Shown here in pieces: positions 12,244-19,614 of a stretch of DNA of 19,614 nt (its first letter is position 1; each line of letters starts with the position of its first letter). The stretch spans positions 1 through 19,614 of the forward strand of contig JAEYSQ010000174.1 of the NCBI GenBank assembly GCA_023434465.1, read 5' to 3'. The notes below the pieces were generated by a model. The model was not told the origin of the DNA. It was given only the letters and a program-made list of their open reading frames with translations, and did not search any database. This stretch comes from Actinomycetes bacterium. Lineage in GTDB: Bacteria; Actinomycetota; Thermoleophilia; Solirubrobacterales; 70-9. The translations under genes and the position numbers were made by a program.

Positions 12244-14141
12244 ACCCGCCACTGGCCCTCGCCGTCGGGACCGGCGTCGAGATGGCCGCCGTACGCCTCG
12301 GCCCGTTCCCTGATCCCGACCAGCCCGTACTTAAAGCCCTCCCCTGGCTCCGATGACTCGGGATTGAGAATCAACAATTCGATTCGGTCCCCGCGCAGCT
12401 CCACACTCGCTGTGACCGGCCCCGCCGAGTACTTGCCGGCGTTGTTCAGGGATTCCTGCACGATCCGGTAGGCGGCAGCACCGGCCCCGGCCGGGACTGC
12501 GTTGAGTTCACCTGAAGTCTCGAGATCGATCTCGATGCCCTGGTCGCGCATCTGCTCGGCAAGTTCCGGAACCGCGTCGAGGCTCGGCAGGGGTGGTTCT
12601 CCTTCACCGGACAAGGCGCTCAGGAGGTCGGAGAGTTCGGCTTCGGTCTCAACGGTCAGTTCCCTGACCGTCGAGACCAGCTCGCTCGCGCGGTCGGGAT
12701 CCTGGGGGAGTTGCCGTTCGGCTCCGGCGCACTGGAGAGTGATCGCGGTGAGGCCGTGGCCGACCCGGTCGTGAAGTTCGCGGGCCACTTCCCGTCTCTG
12801 TTCCCGGACGGCCCGGGCAGCGAGTCCGCGGCGCCGTTCCTGCTCGGCTTCCTCGAGGCGTTCGAGTTCCACCCTCTGGGCAACCCTTTCGCGGCAGGCC
12901 CAGCCGATCATCCAGACCACGATCAAGGTTGCCGAGAAGGCCGCATACGCTTGCCACGGGGTTTCGGGTTCGGCGGCCCAGGCCGTCGCCGTTGACATGG
13001 CCAGAACAAAAAGCCCCCCGGCAACGGCCCGCCAGTCCGGCCGCAGATAGGCAGCGGCGACGAAGGCAGCGGACCAGATGAAGAGGTCAAGCGGCAGACG
13101 ATCCTCGAACACCACGGTCCGGAGGAACAGGACCACCGGCACCCCCACCACGGTGACCAGCGGCAGGCGTCGGCGGAAGACGAAGAGGGCGGCGGTGACT
13201 GCCGCCCCGGCCAGTCGCCAGCCGAGGGCGAGGTCGCCGCCGAGCGCGTCCGGTTCGGCCGAAAGTTGAAAGGCGAAGAGAACGCCGCTCGCCAGGAGCA
13301 GCAGGACCAGGGCCTGACTCGCTGCCACTCTCGCCAGGCGGATCAGAAGGCCGGGCTCTTCGGTCGCTTCGGCTTCCTCCATATGGGTTCTATTTTTCGC
13401 CGCGGAGTCGTCTCGAAGCAGACCCAGCATGCGCCGCATCTCGTCCATGGCCTGCCGGCTCAACCCTCGGGCCCGCGCGATCGCAAAGCGGGCCTCACCC
13501 GGAGCGACCTCGAGGTAGAGGCGGGCGTCATCGATCGCCGTTCTCAGCCGCTGAAGACAGGACCTGACCACCGCGTGAATCTCCCGGGAAACCTCGTCTC
13601 TGGCGGCGGCGACCACGGTACCGAGCTCGGATTCCAGGGGTGCCAGCGCGTCCAGCTTCGCCTGCGCTTTGGCCAGAGCCTCCGACCTGTCGCGGAGCAG
13701 GATTCCGGCGCCGGCGGCGCCGAGGTAGATCGAGATCAGCCGCACCCACTCGAATCCGAGGTACTCGAACTCCGCTTCGCCACTTTTCTGATTGAGCCAG
13801 ATGATCGCGACGGCGACCAGGGCGAACCCGATCGAGAGCAGGGCCGAACGGACTGGATGCCGACCGAAGTAGCCGACGCCGAAGACCGCCAGCGGGGCCG
13901 CCACCGGGAAGATCACGCTCCACTCGGGAACCAGCTCCAGCCAGGCGATCGGCACGAGACCGCCGACGCAGACGACGGCGAAAAGGAGTGGTCTCGTTCG
14001 CCGGAAGAGCGCCGCTACCGCGACCGCAGCCCAGTAAAGATGGGCCAGGAGCGGGTCGCCCTCGACGCCCGACACGGCGACCTCGGCCTGCCCGAGCACG
14101 AGCAGGCCGAGAGCCACCAGCAGATCCGATCGCGACTTCAC
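12195..14141 (-). CDS. Tandem NarL-type sensor histidine kinase with duplicated membrane/dimerisation halves
   Basis: A 648-residue membrane kinase made of two similar halves. Half 1: hydrophobic helices (about 5-25, 33-45, 52-70, 75-92, 99-117, 133-149), a coiled region, and a dimerisation-like segment EVSREIHAVV...AMDEMRRMLGLLRDD (183-245), with no ATPase domain after it. H189 is followed by Ala, not the acidic residue usual in HisKA_3. Half 2: helices (about 274-291, 308-322, 327-341, 352-365, 372-390, 398-415), an intact ARELHDRVGHGL box (H457) and one HATPase domain (about 550-640) with QESLNNAGKYS (562-572) and YGLVGIRERAEAYGG (605-619). GTG at 14141 is chosen because a TM-type N-terminus follows, CATAGT lies 12 bases upstream, and an ATG at 14216 would overlap the previous gene. 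Likely partner: the convergent response regulator. Confidence 0.88.
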   Translation of the reverse strand: MKSRSDLLVALGLLVLGQAEVAVSGVEGDPLLAHLYWAAVAVAALFRRTRPLLFAVVCVGGLVPIAWLELVPEWSVIFPVAAPLAVFGVGYFGRHPVRSALLSIGFALVAVAIIWLNQKSGEAEFEYLGFEWVRLISIYLGAAGAGILLRDRSEALAKAQAKLDALAPLESELGTVVAAARDEVSREIHAVVRSCLQRLRTAIDDARLYLEVAPGEARFAIARARGLSRQAMDEMRRMLGLLRDDSAAKNRTHMEEAEATEEPGLLIRLARVAASQALVLLLLASGVLFAFQLSAEPDALGGDLALGWRLAGAAVTAALFVFRRRLPLVTVVGVPVVLFLRTVVFEDRLPLDLFIWSAAFVAAAYLRPDWRAVAGGLFVLAMSTATAWAAEPETPWQAYAAFSATLIVVWMIGWACRERVAQRVELERLEEAEQERRRGLAARAVREQRREVARELHDRVGHGLTAITLQCAGAERQLPQDPDRASELVSTVRELTVETEAELSDLLSALSGEGEPPLPSLDAVPELAEQMRDQGIEIDLETSGELNAVPAGAGAAAYRIVQESLNNAGKYSAGPVTASVELRGDRIELLILNPESSEPGEGFKYGLVGIRERAEAYGGHLDAGPDGEGQWRVQAELPLSPATTSPPS

Positions 14142-14181
14142 GGGGCCACTATGAAGGAAGCGATCGGATCCGGTCCCCGGG

Positions 14182-15399
14182 TCAGCGAGGGAGGGAGAGC
14201 TGCGCCCGGGCCGCACCGGCAGTCACTCTGAAAGTCAGCGACTTTGCCTTGCGGAGCTTTCGAACCAGTTTCGGTTTGAAGCGGGCCCGCACCTGCGAAC
14301 CCGATGTTGTCTTGCCGGTAGCGACGACTGTCGCCTTGCCGTGGAGACCGAGCTTTCGGGCGGCCCTGGCAGCCAGCGTCGCCTTGACCGCGGTACCGGC
14401 CGGCAGGCCGCTCACCGTGAGGAGCAGGCCGCGGTTCAGTGCCGGGCCGAGCTTCTGCCGACTCGCCAGCCGGATCGACGGCTTCGGGGGTGACGGCACG
14501 CTGCCCGGACCCCAGTCGGGATTGATCGCCCCCGGAATAACAAGGCGACCCTCGCTTTCCGGCGTAGAACAGCCCGCGTTCAGGTCGGGCATCGGGCCGA
14601 CGTGGATTCCGTCGTCTTCCTGCCAGGCGAGCCCGCGTCCATCGGGCGAGATCGCCGGGTCACGGTACTTGCCGGCTCCGTCAAAGTAGTGGTAGCAGTA
14701 CTCGGGCGAATTGGCCGGGGCTGGACCGGCCAGCCGGTAGACCAGCAGGAACTCGCCGTCCTCGCCACCGACGAAGGCGAGCCCGGATCCGTCGCGGGAG
14801 ATATCCCCGTCGCGGAGATCGCCCGCTTCGGGATGGGAAAACCAATCGATCGCGGTGTTGTTGGACTCACCGAGTTCGCGGATCATCACGTCGGTGTGCA
14901 CGGTGGAAGGAGCGCCGCTGTGAAAAAGTCGCCGATTGTCGATCCAGGCGGGGAAGGACCAACCGGTCTGGGTTTCGCCAACGTGCCTGCCGGAGGCGAT
15001 GTTGATGTAGGCGACACCGACCCTGAGCCCCCAGAAATCCGAGTAATGGAAGTACTCGTAGGCGATGTTCTTGCCGTCGGGGGAAACCTCGGTGTCGAAG
15101 GGCCCGTAGGCATCGTTGTCCCCGACCGAGGTGGCGAAATCCTTCACGACCTGGCCGGACCGGTTCAGGACCTGGACGCGACTGCCACGGGAGGCGGCGA
15201 TCACGCCGTTCTCGGACTGGGAGGCGTACTTGTAGCCGCCAGTGCTGGTCAACCGGGTCTGCCGGCTGCCGTCGGGCTCGCTCAGCCAGACGTTGCCACC
15301 CTTGACGAAGACGAGGGAGGCCGCCGATGCGAAAGATGGCATTGCGAAGGCGAGGAGGATCGCAACGGCAGCCGCGACTAGTGGTTTGTGAAAGCTCAT
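14182..15399 (-). CDS. Secreted TolB/WD40-like (PD40) beta-propeller protein with C-terminal beta module
   Basis: A 405-residue exported protein. Residues 1-27 are a signal peptide (LVAAAVAILLAFAMPSFASA). The body (28-305) carries TolB-like PD40 repeats: GGNVWLSEPDGSRQTRLT (34-51), TEVSPDGKNIAYE (107-119), DISRDGSGLAFVGG and AISPDGRGLAWQEDDGIHV. After SPPKPS, residues about 311-405 form a lysine/arginine-rich beta module like those of the other secreted propellers here. No catalytic residues are apparent, and the protein is not the Tol-Pal TolB itself. ATG at 15399 has no strong ribosome-binding site. The histidine kinase gene starts 40 bases after its stop on the same strand, so joint transcription is possible and a role in presenting a signal to the kinase is conceivable but unproven. 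Confidence 0.82.
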   Translation of the reverse strand: MSFHKPLVAAAVAILLAFAMPSFASAASLVFVKGGNVWLSEPDGSRQTRLTSTGGYKYASQSENGVIAASRGSRVQVLNRSGQVVKDFATSVGDNDAYGPFDTEVSPDGKNIAYEYFHYSDFWGLRVGVAYINIASGRHVGETQTGWSFPAWIDNRRLFHSGAPSTVHTDVMIRELGESNNTAIDWFSHPEAGDLRDGDISRDGSGLAFVGGEDGEFLLVYRLAGPAPANSPEYCYHYFDGAGKYRDPAISPDGRGLAWQEDDGIHVGPMPDLNAGCSTPESEGRLVIPGAINPDWGPGSVPSPPKPSIRLASRQKLGPALNRGLLLTVSGLPAGTAVKATLAARAARKLGLHGKATVVATGKTTSGSQVRARFKPKLVRKLRKAKSLTFRVTAGAARAQLSLPR

Positions 15400-15502
15400 G
15401 TCGCGAGGTTGAGGGACTTCGATCGGACTTTCCTCTGCCTTTCGTCACTTCCTGCTCCGACCAAAGTCTTTCCCGGCGAAGGAAGACGGCAGCCCGCGAG
15501 GC

Positions 15503-15508
15503 TAGGAT
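15503..15508 (+). promoter_or_regulatory. Candidate -10 box TAGGAT before the 495-residue membrane protein
   Basis: TAGGAT sits 15 bases before the ATG at 15518, predicting a leader of only about 3 bases. It lies in the 118-base divergent gap 15400-15517, where I see no other motif. Confidence 0.4.
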
Positions 15509-15517
15509 CACCGTCCA

Positions 15518-17005
15518 ATGAGTGGTCCTGAACCCGAAGCACTCCAGAGTTGGGCGAATTCACACGGACTGGCCTGGCAGCCTGAAGACACGCTGCCGCC
15601 GGTGACCGAACGGTTGCGGCTCGGCGTCGGTGTGGGCGAACACCGGTCCGGCCTGCGCACCGTTACCGACCGCGGATTCGTAACGACCGAAGGGCGGACA
15701 AAGCGACCCGAGCGGCAAACCCTCGGAGTCGCTGAAGGCCAGTTGCCCGGCGGCCTGACCGGGAAACTCGGTCATCACGTCTACCTGACCGATCGTGGAC
15801 GAACCCAGGCCGAGGGCGATCACCGTTACATCGCGACCTGCAACACCGTCGTCTACGCGGAGCTGCCGTTCAAGGCCCGCCCGGTGTTTCACCTCGAGGC
15901 GGTTGAGGCCCGGGAGAGCGACATCAAGGTCGGCTTCCAGGTCGGGGAAGACGGGGACGGCGAGCTTGAGGGCCCGCTGGACGGCGTCGTACCCGCCCCA
16001 CAGGGAATCGAGGACGCAGGCGGAGTCCGGTGGATCACCTTCCCGGCCGAGTCACCGGAACGGATCCGGCGGTTCGGGTCAGGAGCCACCCGCTTTCTGG
16101 ATGGTCTCCCGGTGGACCGGATCGAGGTCGAGTACGAGTGCGGAAAGCTCGCGGTCTGGATCAAGGGCCTGGCCGTGACCGATCCGGCAACGTTGGACCA
16201 GCTCTGCCGATTCGCTTCAGGCCTGGCTTCGGGTCTCGCCGAAACGACCGAATCGACCCCGGCGCTCGAGTTGGGTGAAGCGTTGCCCCTGCCGGAACCG
16301 GACCCCCGGGAGCGCTGGGTGCGTGCCGGCGCCGACCTGGTTCGGTGGGAAGAACCCCCGGTCAGCGTGATCGCGGCGCAGGAGCGATACAAGGAGGACG
16401 TGAAGTCCCAGGCCGCCCGGACCGGCTGGAAGGTCTACGCGATCGTCGGGATCGCGATCTTCATTTTCAGCATCATCTTCGCTTTGGCCAGTCTCGCCGT
16501 GACGCTCCTCACCGACGAGGTTCCCCGCGCCATCGGCATCACGATCGCCGCGATCTCGGTTGCCGGCGGGGCTCTCGCGGCCAACCGGCTGGGCCTGGCG
16601 GCCGGCCAGGGGGCGATGAACGACCGGATCGATTCCAGTTCGATCCCGTGGGGAATCGAAGCCTTCGCCCGGGGCTATGCCGAAGCGGCCGGACTCATCC
16701 GGGAGGATCACGAAGAACTGCGCCGGAGGCTCGAAGTTCCGTTCAACGGCCGGGCGCAGATGGCCTGGCAGGGCGAACTCTCCCCGGGCGTCACCGGTCA
16801 CCTCTCATCCTGGATCGACGCCACCGGCACACCGGAGCCACCGACCTTCTACCTGCTTGCCGTCACCCCCGCGACCGGTGCCGCCCCACCAGCCGGGTTC
16901 CAACTGATCGAACAGGACGGACGGCGACTCACCTGGCAGGAAGTCACATCGGTCGAACGAGCCGACTATCGGCTCGATCAGCTTCGCCAGGCCGTCGCCG
17001 ATTGA
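15518..17005 (+). CDS. Two-helix membrane protein of unknown function
   Basis: A 495-residue protein I do not recognise. Residues 1-300 are soluble and beta-rich. An alpha segment (285-300) leads into two adjacent membrane helices, about 304-331 (YAIVGIAIFIFSIIFALASL) and 338-360 (IGITIAAISVAGGALAANRL), joined by a very short loop (LTDEVPR). Residues 361-495 are soluble again, starting with an alpha-helical, charged part (EAFARGYAEAAGLIREDHEELRRRLE). Both large soluble domains must lie on the same side of the membrane, probably the cytosol since there is no signal peptide. Parts of the two soluble regions resemble each other in style (GLPVDRIEVEYECGKLAVWIKG; VTGHLSSWIDATG). ATG at 15518 follows a TAGGAT box by 15 bases. 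It is divergent from the TolB-like gene. No function is proposed. Confidence 0.8.
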   Translation: MSGPEPEALQSWANSHGLAWQPEDTLPPVTERLRLGVGVGEHRSGLRTVTDRGFVTTEGRTKRPERQTLGVAEGQLPGGLTGKLGHHVYLTDRGRTQAEGDHRYIATCNTVVYAELPFKARPVFHLEAVEARESDIKVGFQVGEDGDGELEGPLDGVVPAPQGIEDAGGVRWITFPAESPERIRRFGSGATRFLDGLPVDRIEVEYECGKLAVWIKGLAVTDPATLDQLCRFASGLASGLAETTESTPALELGEALPLPEPDPRERWVRAGADLVRWEEPPVSVIAAQERYKEDVKSQAARTGWKVYAIVGIAIFIFSIIFALASLAVTLLTDEVPRAIGITIAAISVAGGALAANRLGLAAGQGAMNDRIDSSSIPWGIEAFARGYAEAAGLIREDHEELRRRLEVPFNGRAQMAWQGELSPGVTGHLSSWIDATGTPEPPTFYLLAVTPATGAAPPAGFQLIEQDGRRLTWQEVTSVERADYRLDQLRQAVAD

Positions 17006-17045
17006 CCTCCGTCGAACCTGGCGGTTGCTCCGGGGACGAATCGAC

Positions 17046-17051
17046 TAGGTT
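17046..17051 (+). promoter_or_regulatory. Candidate -10 box TAGGTT, leaderless start of the 273-residue protein
   Basis: TAGGTT lies exactly 12 bases before the ATG at 17058, so the start codon should be at or next to the first transcribed base. A weak -35 (TTGCTC, 17025-17030) lies 15 bases upstream. Confidence 0.4.
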
Positions 17052-17057
17052 GGTCGC

Positions 17058-17879
17058 ATGAATTTTCGTGCGTCCGGCCTGGGGGACGTCGGCTTCAAGT
17101 TTTCTCTGCCAATCGTCGTGTTCTGTTTCGCCTTGTTGGCCGGACTGGGCTATGGAGTGCCCGATGCGGATGGCTCGACCTTCGGTCCCGGAGCATCGAC
17201 CAAGAAGGACCGGCTCATCCGAAAGTCCGGTGTGTTCAGGGTGAACGTGAAGGGAGTGCAGCTCAACCGCTGGTCAAAGGACACGTCGCCGCGATCGGAG
17301 TGTGACGTCTGGTCCCGGGGTTCTGGATTCGAGCGGGTCCGTTTTCACACGCCGGTCCGTCGGATGCGAGTCGTCGCCTTCGGCTCCAAGCGCGCGAACA
17401 CCGCCATCTTCAAGTCCCTGCCGGTTCGAGGCAAGGTGACCCGAAAAGGCAAGCTGAACCACGGCTCGAGTGAGTCGCTACCTGAGCACTGTTTCGCCGA
17501 TGGCGGCGGCGACCCTCCCCCGCCGCCACCTGCTCGCGACTGCGGCACCAAGGCGATCCGGAACGGAAAGCTTGCCCCCTTCGCCTTGAACGGAAAATTG
17601 TCCCTGGACCTGACCCGGACCAACCACACGTCCCCACTGTTTCGGAACTGTGACTGGGTCGGGCGGGTTTGGCCGAGTCTCCTCACCAGGCGTCAGAACG
17701 GAACCGTGATTACCACGGATTTCAGTCCCCGCTGGGTCTACAACCCCAGGTTCAATCGCCGCACCGGCGCCTGGAGCAAAGTGATCATGATCGCCCGGGG
17801 AACCAACATCGTTCGTGGCTTTGGCACCTGGTACAAGACCAGTGTCCGCTGGACGATCACGATGAAGCGGTTGCGCTGA
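17058..17879 (+). CDS. Secreted basic protein with two cysteine-containing modules (function unknown)
   Basis: A 273-residue protein I do not recognise. A hydrophobic stretch at about 15-33 (FSLPIVVFCFALLAGLGYG) is a signal peptide or membrane anchor. The mature part has two basic, beta-rich modules separated by a six-proline hinge (153-158). Module 1 (50-146) carries C82 and C145; module 2 (160-273) carries C162 and C198. The even cysteine count and export signal suggest one disulfide per module. No catalytic motif is seen. Net charge is strongly positive, as in the C-terminal modules of the neighbouring secreted propellers, which might favour binding to acidic envelope polymers (inference). 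The ATG has no Shine-Dalgarno but a TAGGTT box lies 12 bases upstream. The gene is convergent with metW, stop to stop 3 bases apart. Confidence 0.75.
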   Translation: MNFRASGLGDVGFKFSLPIVVFCFALLAGLGYGVPDADGSTFGPGASTKKDRLIRKSGVFRVNVKGVQLNRWSKDTSPRSECDVWSRGSGFERVRFHTPVRRMRVVAFGSKRANTAIFKSLPVRGKVTRKGKLNHGSSESLPEHCFADGGGDPPPPPPARDCGTKAIRNGKLAPFALNGKLSLDLTRTNHTSPLFRNCDWVGRVWPSLLTRRQNGTVITTDFSPRWVYNPRFNRRTGAWSKVIMIARGTNIVRGFGTWYKTSVRWTITMKRLR

Positions 17880-17882
17880 CCC

Positions 17883-18476
17883 TCAGGTCGTGAGCGAGTA
17901 GACCGCGCGTTCGGCCAGGAGGTTCGGAGCGCGGTTGGCGAGTCCCTTCACTCGACGGCCGGTCGCGTCGATCAGGATGCGCCGGTCGAGCCGGAGACCG
18001 AGCCCGGAGGCGAGCGCCTCGAAGTCGAGGATCGTGCACAGGTGAATGTTGGGAGTGTCGAACCACTCGTAAGGCAGGGCATCGGTGACCGGCATGCGGC
18101 CACGCAGGGCCAGTTTGCTGCGAAGTTTCCAATGGGCGAAGTTCGGCAGCGAAACAACCAGCCGGGGCGCCACTCGCTTCATCTCGGTCAGGACTTCATC
18201 CGGCCGGCTGACCGCCTGCAGGGTCAGCGAGAGCACCGCTACGTCGAAGTCACTCTGGCCGAAGCGCGGCAGCTCCTCCTCGAGATCACCCTGGGTGACC
18301 GGCACTCCGCGGCTGATGCAGGCATGGAAATCCTCGAGCTCGCGTTCGACGCCGAGACCGCTGCAGCCTCGCTCGTCGATCAGGTTCTCCAGCAGGGCGC
18401 CGTCACCGCAGCCCAGGTCGAGCACGCGCTGGTTGGTGCCGATCAGGCCGGCGACGATGTCAAGGTCCGGTCTCAT
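17883..18476 (-). CDS. metW: Methionine biosynthesis protein MetW (class I SAM methyltransferase fold)
   Basis: A 197-residue protein of the MetW family. SAM-binding motif I is VLDLGCGDGALLE (18-30); VPVTQGDLEEEL (58-69) and DFDVAVLSLTLQAV (77-89) follow. The later SLPNFAHWKLRSKLALRGRMP and EWFDTPNIHLCTILDFE segments are typical of MetW. It is known as the partner of MetX and is thought to activate homoserine acyltransferase; a methyltransferase reaction has not been firmly shown. Length is normal. Its ATG overlaps the metX stop in an ATGA sequence (18476-18473), so translation should be coupled and the two proteins made together. The adjacency itself supports the assignment. Confidence 0.95.
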   Translation of the reverse strand: MRPDLDIVAGLIGTNQRVLDLGCGDGALLENLIDERGCSGLGVERELEDFHACISRGVPVTQGDLEEELPRFGQSDFDVAVLSLTLQAVSRPDEVLTEMKRVAPRLVVSLPNFAHWKLRSKLALRGRMPVTDALPYEWFDTPNIHLCTILDFEALASGLGLRLDRRILIDATGRRVKGLANRAPNLLAERAVYSLTT

Positions 18477-19614
18477 CGCGACGGTTCCTGATCAGGCCGT
18501 GGGGCCCGGGACGGGATTCTCCGCTGCCCGGCCAGTCGGTCGATGTAACCGGCAACCGTGCGGTGGTACTCGGCCGGCTCGGCGAAAAGGAACGAGTCGT
18601 GACCGTGCGGCGAGGAAATTTCCTGGAAGGTCACCGGGGCTCCGGCCCCGCGCAACTCGGACGCGAGGGCCCGCGCGTGCTCGGTCGAGAAGCGCCAGTC
18701 CGAATCGAAGGAGAGAACCAGAAAGCTGGTTTCTCCCTGGCTGATCTGGTTCTGGACATGGGCCGGATCCTCGAAGGGGTCGAAGTAGTCCATGGTCCGG
18801 CCCATGTACAGGTAGGTGTTGGCGTCAAACCGTTCGACGAAGGACTGGCCCTGGTAGTGGAGGTAGCTCTCGACCTGGAAATCGACGTCGAAGCCGTAGC
18901 GTGGCACCTCCGAGTCCTGGAGTCGACGGCCGAACTTCTCCCGCATCGACTCCTCCGAGAGGTAAGTGATGTGACCGATCATCCGGGCCAGGGCGAGACC
19001 CGGATCGGGCCGACGGTCGTTGCCGTAGTAATCGCCGCCGGCGAAGTCGGGGTCGCGCATGATCGCTTCGCGGGCAACTGCCGAGAAGGCGATGTTCTGG
19101 GCCGAGAGCCGGGCCGAAGCGGCGATGATCGCGGCGCCGTCGATCTCGCCCGGATGGTCGATCGCCCACTGAAGCGCCTGCATGCCTCCCAGCGAACCAC
19201 CAACCGCCGCCAGCAGCCGTTCGATTCCGAGTTCACGGAGCAGGGCCCGGTGGGTCTCGACCAGGTCCCGCACCTGGACCAGCGGGAAACGCAATCCGTA
19301 CGGCTTGCCGGTGGAGGGGTCGACCGAGGAAGGGCCGGTGGTGCCCTTGCAGCCGCCGAGAACGTTGGCGCAGATCACGAACAGCCGGTCGGTGTCAAGC
19401 GGCCGACCGGGACCGATGATGTTGTCCCACCAGCCGGGCCGGTTCGGATCGTCGCCAGCGTGGAGTCCAGCGGCGTGGGCATCCCCGGAGAGGGCGTGAC
19501 AGATGAAGACAGCGTTCGAGCGGTCGGCGTTTAGCCGGCCGTAGGTTTCGTAGGCGACCTCGACCTCCGGCAGGATTGCGCCGGAGGCGAGGACCAGCGG
19601 ACGGTCGTCGGAAA
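18473..19614 (-). CDS. metX: Homoserine O-acyltransferase MetX (5' end outside window)
   Basis: The minus-strand frame is open from the window edge to the TGA at 18473, giving about 380 residues; roughly the first 20-30 residues are missing. The alpha/beta hydrolase signatures are complete: EVEVAYETYGRLNADRSNAV near the start, GWWDNIIGPGRPLDTD, ICANVLGGCKGTTGPSS, the nucleophile elbow GGSLGGMQALQWA with its serine codon at 19193-19195, the aspartate in SFDSDWRFS and the histidine in SPHGHDSFL. MetX activates homoserine with acetyl-CoA, or in some lineages succinyl-CoA, for methionine synthesis by sulfhydrylation; the acyl donor here cannot be decided by eye. A GTG at 19378 is internal and should not be taken as the start. 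It is followed by metW with a 4-base overlap. Confidence 0.96.
   Translation of the reverse strand, partial: SDDRPLVLASGAILPEVEVAYETYGRLNADRSNAVFICHALSGDAHAAGLHAGDDPNRPGWWDNIIGPGRPLDTDRLFVICANVLGGCKGTTGPSSVDPSTGKPYGLRFPLVQVRDLVETHRALLRELGIERLLAAVGGSLGGMQALQWAIDHPGEIDGAAIIAASARLSAQNIAFSAVAREAIMRDPDFAGGDYYGNDRRPDPGLALARMIGHITYLSEESMREKFGRRLQDSEVPRYGFDVDFQVESYLHYQGQSFVERFDANTYLYMGRTMDYFDPFEDPAHVQNQISQGETSFLVLSFDSDWRFSTEHARALASELRGAGAPVTFQEISSPHGHDSFLFAEPAEYHRTVAGYIDRLAGQRRIPSRAPRPDQEPSR

Noticed and set aside
13266..14231. 321-codon open frame on the plus strand
   Set aside because: Shadow of the first half of the histidine kinase; Gln/Arg/Asp-rich with no recognisable domain.
18563..19534. 323-codon open frame on the plus strand
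   Set aside because: Antisense shadow of metX, whose family motifs are unambiguous on the minus strand.
1..19614. Possible defence island, prophage, CRISPR array or biosynthetic cluster
   Set aside because: No nuclease, integrase, transposase, phage structural gene, repeat-spacer array or assembly-line enzyme was recognised; gene content is housekeeping, envelope and regulatory.

Overview
The window is high-GC DNA that looks like an actinobacterial chromosome. The closest fit is the Thermoleophilia (Solirubrobacterales). This is a judgement from family recognition, not a search: many genes use GTG or TTG starts, secreted proteins end in arginine/lysine-rich beta modules, and a CASTOR/POLLUX-type channel and the MGILDEAIREHLELKR-type acidic protein are present. 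Coding density is very high. The longest stretch without protein coding is 5964-6286, which holds a tRNA-Ala gene and a perfect hairpin.

Layout. 1-90: tail of an unknown gene. 103-579: a Nudix hydrolase, convergent with a two-gene minus-strand unit, patatin-like lipase (3131-2154) then secreted PQQ-type sugar dehydrogenase (2144-576). 3186-4490: a secreted propeller-like protein, divergent from the lipase. 4500-5963: a DUF4386 membrane protein divergent from a TetR regulator, with two matching palindromic operators between them. 6106-6178: tRNA-Ala(CGC), minus strand. 6287-8250: a long acidic low-complexity protein and a sulfotransferase. 8307-8379: tRNA-Ala(TGC). 8380-10248: a CASTOR/POLLUX-type channel, minus strand. 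10310-12243: a secreted serine-hydrolase-fold protein whose catalytic motifs are degenerate, then a NarL-type response regulator. 12195-15399 (minus): a histidine kinase with a duplicated sensor/dimerisation half, preceded by a TolB-like secreted propeller. 15518-17879: two proteins of unknown function, one membrane and one secreted. 17883-19614 (minus): metW and metX (metX runs off the edge), the methionine-biosynthesis pair.

Functional themes. (i) Envelope and secreted proteins dominate, and three propeller-type proteins carry a basic C-terminal beta module. (ii) A convergent two-component system (kinase and regulator genes overlapping tail to tail by 49 bp) sits beside a likely pseudo-hydrolase. 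(iii) One local repressor circuit can be read directly from DNA (TetR/DUF4386). (iv) metX-metW are translationally coupled by a 4-base overlap. Several genes have a TAGNNT-type -10 box about 12 bases before the start codon, which suggests leaderless transcripts.

No CRISPR array, insertion sequence, prophage or obvious defence system was found. The best candidates for something new are the tandem kinase, the hydrolase-like protein lacking all three canonical catalytic motifs, the acidic linker protein, the shared basic beta module and the tRNA-Ala with a non-canonical T-loop.
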